Shown here piece by piece: positions 61,379-64,000 of a stretch of 64,000 bases of DNA. The notes beneath the pieces were generated by a model that saw only the letters and a list, made by a program, of their open reading frames with translations, searched no databases and had not been told where the DNA came from. Where the stretch lies: NCBI GenBank assembly GCA_002345675.1, contig DDWL01000066.1:101191-165190 (forward strand), in the 5' to 3' direction. Source of the stretch: Bacteroidales bacterium UBA2287 (lineage in GTDB: Bacteria; Bacteroidota; Bacteroidia; Bacteroidales; Tenuifilaceae). How positions within the stretch are numbered: position 1 is the first letter of the stretch; each line of letters starts with the position of its first letter. A program made the translations under genes and the position numbers.

Positions 61379-63712
61379 ATGAAAAAAGAGTCACTAAAAA
61401 AGTCGGTTATTATTGCTGCGGTCGCCCTTTTGGGCTTTAGCAATATGGCAAATGCACAAAATGTGAACATTCCCGATGCTATTTTTAAGGCAGCACTAGT
61501 GGGTAATTCGGCAATAAACACCAATGGTGATGGCGAAATACAGGTTACGGAAGCAGAGGTGTATTCAGGTGGAATTTCTGTTGTCGACATGGAAATTACA
61601 GACTTAACCGGAATAGAAGCATTTACATCTCTTACCTCTTTGAATTGTTCGCTTAATTACTTAACGAGCTTAAGTGTTTCGGCTAATACATCTCTTGTTT
61701 TTTTAGATTGTTCTTCAAGTCCCCTCTTGACAAGTTTAGATGTTTCCTCTAATATAGCTCTTTCAGAATTGAAATGCTCTGGTAGTCCATTAGAAAGTTT
61801 AGATGTTTCAGGTTGTACTGCACTTACAAAATTAATTTGTAATAACAGTCAATTATCAAATTTGAATGTTAATAACTGCACCCTCCTCTCAGATTTACAA
61901 TGTTCAAATAATTCATTGTTAAATTTAGATGTTTCAACCAATATTGCACTTACAAGTTTGCTTTGTGAGGGAAACACTTTAATAAGTTTAGATGTTTCAG
62001 ATAATACTTCACTTGTAATTTTGAATTGTATACAGAATCCTTCTTTGAGTAGATTGAATGTGAAAAATGGGAATAATACAAATTTCGAATTGTTTTATGC
62101 TTTTTTAAATCCTAATCTAACTTGTATTGAGGTTGACGATGCCGAGTGGTCAACAATTAATTGGCTTTATATTGATGAAATAGCATTTTTTAGTGAAGAA
62201 TGTATTTTGCCTCCCGTAGTAAGCATTCCCGATGCTAACTTTAAAGCCGCCCTTGTAAATGATTTGTCAATTAACACCAATGGGGATAACGATATTCAGG
62301 TTTCAGAAGCCGAAGCATATACTGGGGGGCTTGAAATAAATAATCTTAATATATCTAATTTAACAGGGATAGAGGCATTTACTAACCTCCCAAGTCTTGT
62401 TTGCAGTTATAATCAGTTAACAAACTTAGACGTTTCAGCAAATATGGCTCTTATTGAACTATACTGTGAAAACAATCAGCTAACCAGTTTAAATGTTCAA
62501 AATGGAAATAATATCAATTTTACTAGTTTTAATGCATCCAACAACCCTGATCTTGCCTGTATACAAGTTGATAATGCGGCTTGGTCAATTACTAATTGGA
62601 CAGATATTGACGAAGGCGCAAGTTTTAGCGAAGATTGTTCGTGTACTGTTAATATCCCCGATGCCATTTTCAAAAACTATTTATTAAACAATGAATCTAT
62701 TAATTTAAATGGTGATGATTTAATACATTGCTACGAGGCCAAAGCGTTTACTGGTGAAATTAATCTTTTTAATTTAGCGGTTGCTGATTTGACTGGTCTT
62801 GAGGTGTTTAAATCCATAACTTCTTTTGAGTGTGTTGGAGAATATCAATTAACCAGTTTAGATGTTTCAGCAAATAAAGCGCTTACTAATTTAGGTGCTC
62901 ATTTTACTAATATATCAAGTTTGAATGTTTCAGAAAATACAGCCCTAACTAGTTTGACTTGTATTTGGAGTAATCTAACTAGTTTGGACGTTTCAAATAA
63001 TACTGCTCTCACTAATTTGCAATGCGGCTGGAATCATCTAACAGAATTAGACGTTTCTACAAACACTAACCTAAAGTATTTAATGTGTTCTGTCAATCCA
63101 TTAACCAGTTTAAATGTTTCTTCTAATACTGCCCTTGAATATTTACTTTGTATTGCTAATCAATTTAATAGTTTGGATGTTTCTGCTAATGCTGCTCTTA
63201 AAGAATTGGAGTGCGACTTAAATAAACTAACCTATTTAGATATTAGCCTTAATCCCAATCTTAAAAAACTGAAGTGTAACGATAATCTATTAATGAGTTT
63301 AAATGTTCAAAATGGAAATAATTCGAATTTTACAACATTTAGTGCTATAAATAACCCTAACTTAACTTGTATTCAAGTAGATGATGCTGATTGGTCAAAT
63401 ACAAACTGGACAAACATTGACCCTGTAGCAAGTTTTAGTGAAAACTGTGCTGTTGGAATTGATAACAACTTAATAACTGCTGAGGTTGCAATTTACCCTA
63501 ACCCCAATAGTGGAACCTTTACCGTTTTTTCGAGTGAAGCATTAAATGCTCAGCTAACTTGCACTAATGTGCTTGGCGAAATTGTTTACACATCGACAGT
63601 AACCAACGAAAAAACGAGCGTCGACATAAGCAACCAACCCAAAGGAATGTATTTTTATACCGTGCAAGCGGGCAAAAATGTTTTGGCAACAGGGAAAGTT
63701 ATAGTTGAGTAG
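61379..63712 (+). CDS. Three-module leucine-rich-repeat surface protein with T9SS sorting domain
   Basis: 777 aa with a signal peptide (ending NMANAQ). Three modules begin near residues 29, 281 and 422. Each opens with a helix and Ca-loop (for example IPDAIFKAALVGNSAINTNG then DGEIQVTEAE), continues with 20-22 residue repeats (LTSLDVSANTALTSLxC), and closes with NPNLTCIQVDDADWSxTNW. The modules differ in length: about nine repeats in the first and third, and about three in the second. Asn3-Asp5-Glu12 of the Ca-loop match EF-hand spacing. The C-terminal AIYPNPNSGTFTVF to GKVIVE is a type A sorting domain. Low-GC coding sequence. Probably an adhesin. Confidence 0.85.
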   Translation: MKKESLKKSVIIAAVALLGFSNMANAQNVNIPDAIFKAALVGNSAINTNGDGEIQVTEAEVYSGGISVVDMEITDLTGIEAFTSLTSLNCSLNYLTSLSVSANTSLVFLDCSSSPLLTSLDVSSNIALSELKCSGSPLESLDVSGCTALTKLICNNSQLSNLNVNNCTLLSDLQCSNNSLLNLDVSTNIALTSLLCEGNTLISLDVSDNTSLVILNCIQNPSLSRLNVKNGNNTNFELFYAFLNPNLTCIEVDDAEWSTINWLYIDEIAFFSEECILPPVVSIPDANFKAALVNDLSINTNGDNDIQVSEAEAYTGGLEINNLNISNLTGIEAFTNLPSLVCSYNQLTNLDVSANMALIELYCENNQLTSLNVQNGNNINFTSFNASNNPDLACIQVDNAAWSITNWTDIDEGASFSEDCSCTVNIPDAIFKNYLLNNESINLNGDDLIHCYEAKAFTGEINLFNLAVADLTGLEVFKSITSFECVGEYQLTSLDVSANKALTNLGAHFTNISSLNVSENTALTSLTCIWSNLTSLDVSNNTALTNLQCGWNHLTELDVSTNTNLKYLMCSVNPLTSLNVSSNTALEYLLCIANQFNSLDVSANAALKELECDLNKLTYLDISLNPNLKKLKCNDNLLMSLNVQNGNNSNFTTFSAINNPNLTCIQVDDADWSNTNWTNIDPVASFSENCAVGIDNNLITAEVAIYPNPNSGTFTVFSSEALNAQLTCTNVLGEIVYTSTVTNEKTSVDISNQPKGMYFYTVQAGKNVLATGKVIVE

Positions 63713-63728
63713 CAAGCCGATTTACTTA

Positions 63729-63763
63729 TAGTCACGGGGTGACTCAAAGTCACCCCGTGACTA
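63729..63763. repeat. 35-base perfect hairpin, copy 2
   Basis: Identical to copy 1, including the CAA loop, directly after the LRR stop. Confidence 0.9.
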
Positions 63764-63777
63764 TTTTGACTAATGCA

Positions 63778-63794
63778 TGATGCCAGCGGCATCA
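63778..63794. repeat. Short hairpin (TGATGCC stem, AGC loop)
   Basis: TGATGCC pairs with GGCATCA around AGC; perfect, no T tract. Confidence 0.7.
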
Positions 63795-63828
63795 AATGTT
63801 TATAGAAATAATTCTCTTAAATAAATTG

Positions 63829-63850
63829 TCCGACCCCAGCTGGGGTCGGA
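63829..63850. repeat. 22-base perfect palindrome
   Basis: The arm TCCGACCCCAG is followed directly by its complement. It is self-complementary over its whole length. Confidence 0.8.
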
Positions 63851-63880
63851 TATCTTAACCAAATAAGTTTTATAAACATT

Positions 63881-63897
63881 CAAACCCTCTGGGTTTG
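63881..63897. repeat. Short hairpin (CAAACCC stem, TCT loop)
   Basis: CAAACCC pairs with GGGTTTG around TCT; same three-base-loop style as the neighbouring repeats. Confidence 0.7.
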
Positions 63898-63920
63898 GTG
63901 AATTTTCAATATTCATTTAC

Positions 63921-63953
63921 AGTCACGGGGTGACTTTGAGTCACCCCGTGACT
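63921..63953. repeat. Hairpin copy 3 with reversed loop
   Basis: The same 15-base arms as copies 1 and 2 but with loop TTG, the complement of CAA, so the hairpin is inverted. The 3' flank matches that of copy 1. Confidence 0.9.
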
Positions 63954-63966
63954 ATTTTATAAGTTT

Positions 63967-63974
63967 TATATTTG
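63967..63974 (+). promoter_or_regulatory. -7 box reading out of the window
   Basis: TATATTTG in the same position after hairpin copy 3 as the LRR gene's box after copy 1. It suggests a gene starting just beyond 64000. Confidence 0.45.
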
Positions 63975-64000
63975 CAGTTACTTTACTAATTAACAGTTTT

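Larger units (their letters stand above)
63713..64000. other. Palindrome-rich intergenic region at the window's right end
   Basis: 288 bases with no coding frame. They hold five perfect hairpins of at least three kinds, listed separately, and a promoter-like TATATTTG at 63967-63974 reading out of the window. Confidence 0.75.

Noticed and set aside
61640..63300. Regularly spaced DNA repeats that could suggest a CRISPR array
   Set aside because: The repeats encode the 20-22 residue LRR units in one open frame, vary in sequence and lack identical direct repeats.

Overview
The window reads as an AT-rich chromosomal segment of a Bacteroidota bacterium, most likely an anaerobic member of the Bacteroidales. 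Four lines of sequence evidence support this. Four secreted proteins end in type IX secretion (T9SS) type A sorting domains. Several genes are preceded by the phylum's TAnnTTTG -7 promoter element. The gene order uppS-bamA-skp-skp-murI, with nadK, a CBS protein and pdxJ nearby, is characteristic of the phylum. A ferredoxin-linked 2-oxoacid oxidoreductase fits an anaerobe. No rRNA, tRNA, CRISPR array or prophage was recognised.

Layout. 0-5 kb: the end of a phosphopantetheinyl transferase gene, a GGGP-synthase-like prenyltransferase, korAB and a gamma-carbonic-anhydrase-like protein. 5-15 kb: an envelope-biogenesis run on the minus strand (CBS protein, small Omp85 protein, nadK, two beta-barrel proteins, uppS, bamA, two Skp/OmpH chaperones, murI). 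15-30 kb: housekeeping genes (pdxJ, hydrolase, exonuclease, udk, manA, a SiaB-like kinase, flavin reductase, DCC protein, S4 protein, pth, L25, prs, engB), then a lipoprotein dipeptidase, a YceI lipoprotein and a two-domain acyltransferase. 30-43 kb: a secreted protein of unknown function, a T9SS lectin-like protein, ettA, a Y1 transposase next to four short palindromes, hisS, hutH, a YefM/YoeB-type toxin-antitoxin module, an ECF sigma/anti-sigma operon, and a split transketolase with a methylglyoxal-synthase-like gene between its halves. 43-55 kb: a giant alpha-2-macroglobulin lipoprotein overlapping pbpC, a second ECF operon with two DUF4252 genes, and a pair of small secreted proteins. 55-64 kb: a divergent ychF, then a secreted cluster of an M14 carboxypeptidase, a PafA-family protein and a leucine-rich-repeat protein, ending in intergenic palindromes.

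Most of the window is core metabolism and envelope assembly. The parts most worth a second look are: the PafA-family protein that has lost most metal and active-site residues; the toxin-antitoxin block bracketed by a 74-75 bp copy of a neighbouring gene's 3' end; the methylglyoxal-synthase-like protein lacking its catalytic Asp; the structured GC-rich leader of the L25 gene; and several families of perfect intergenic hairpins with three-base loops. One of those hairpins is duplicated together with a promoter at the window's right edge. All assignments come from reading the sequence; no database search was run.
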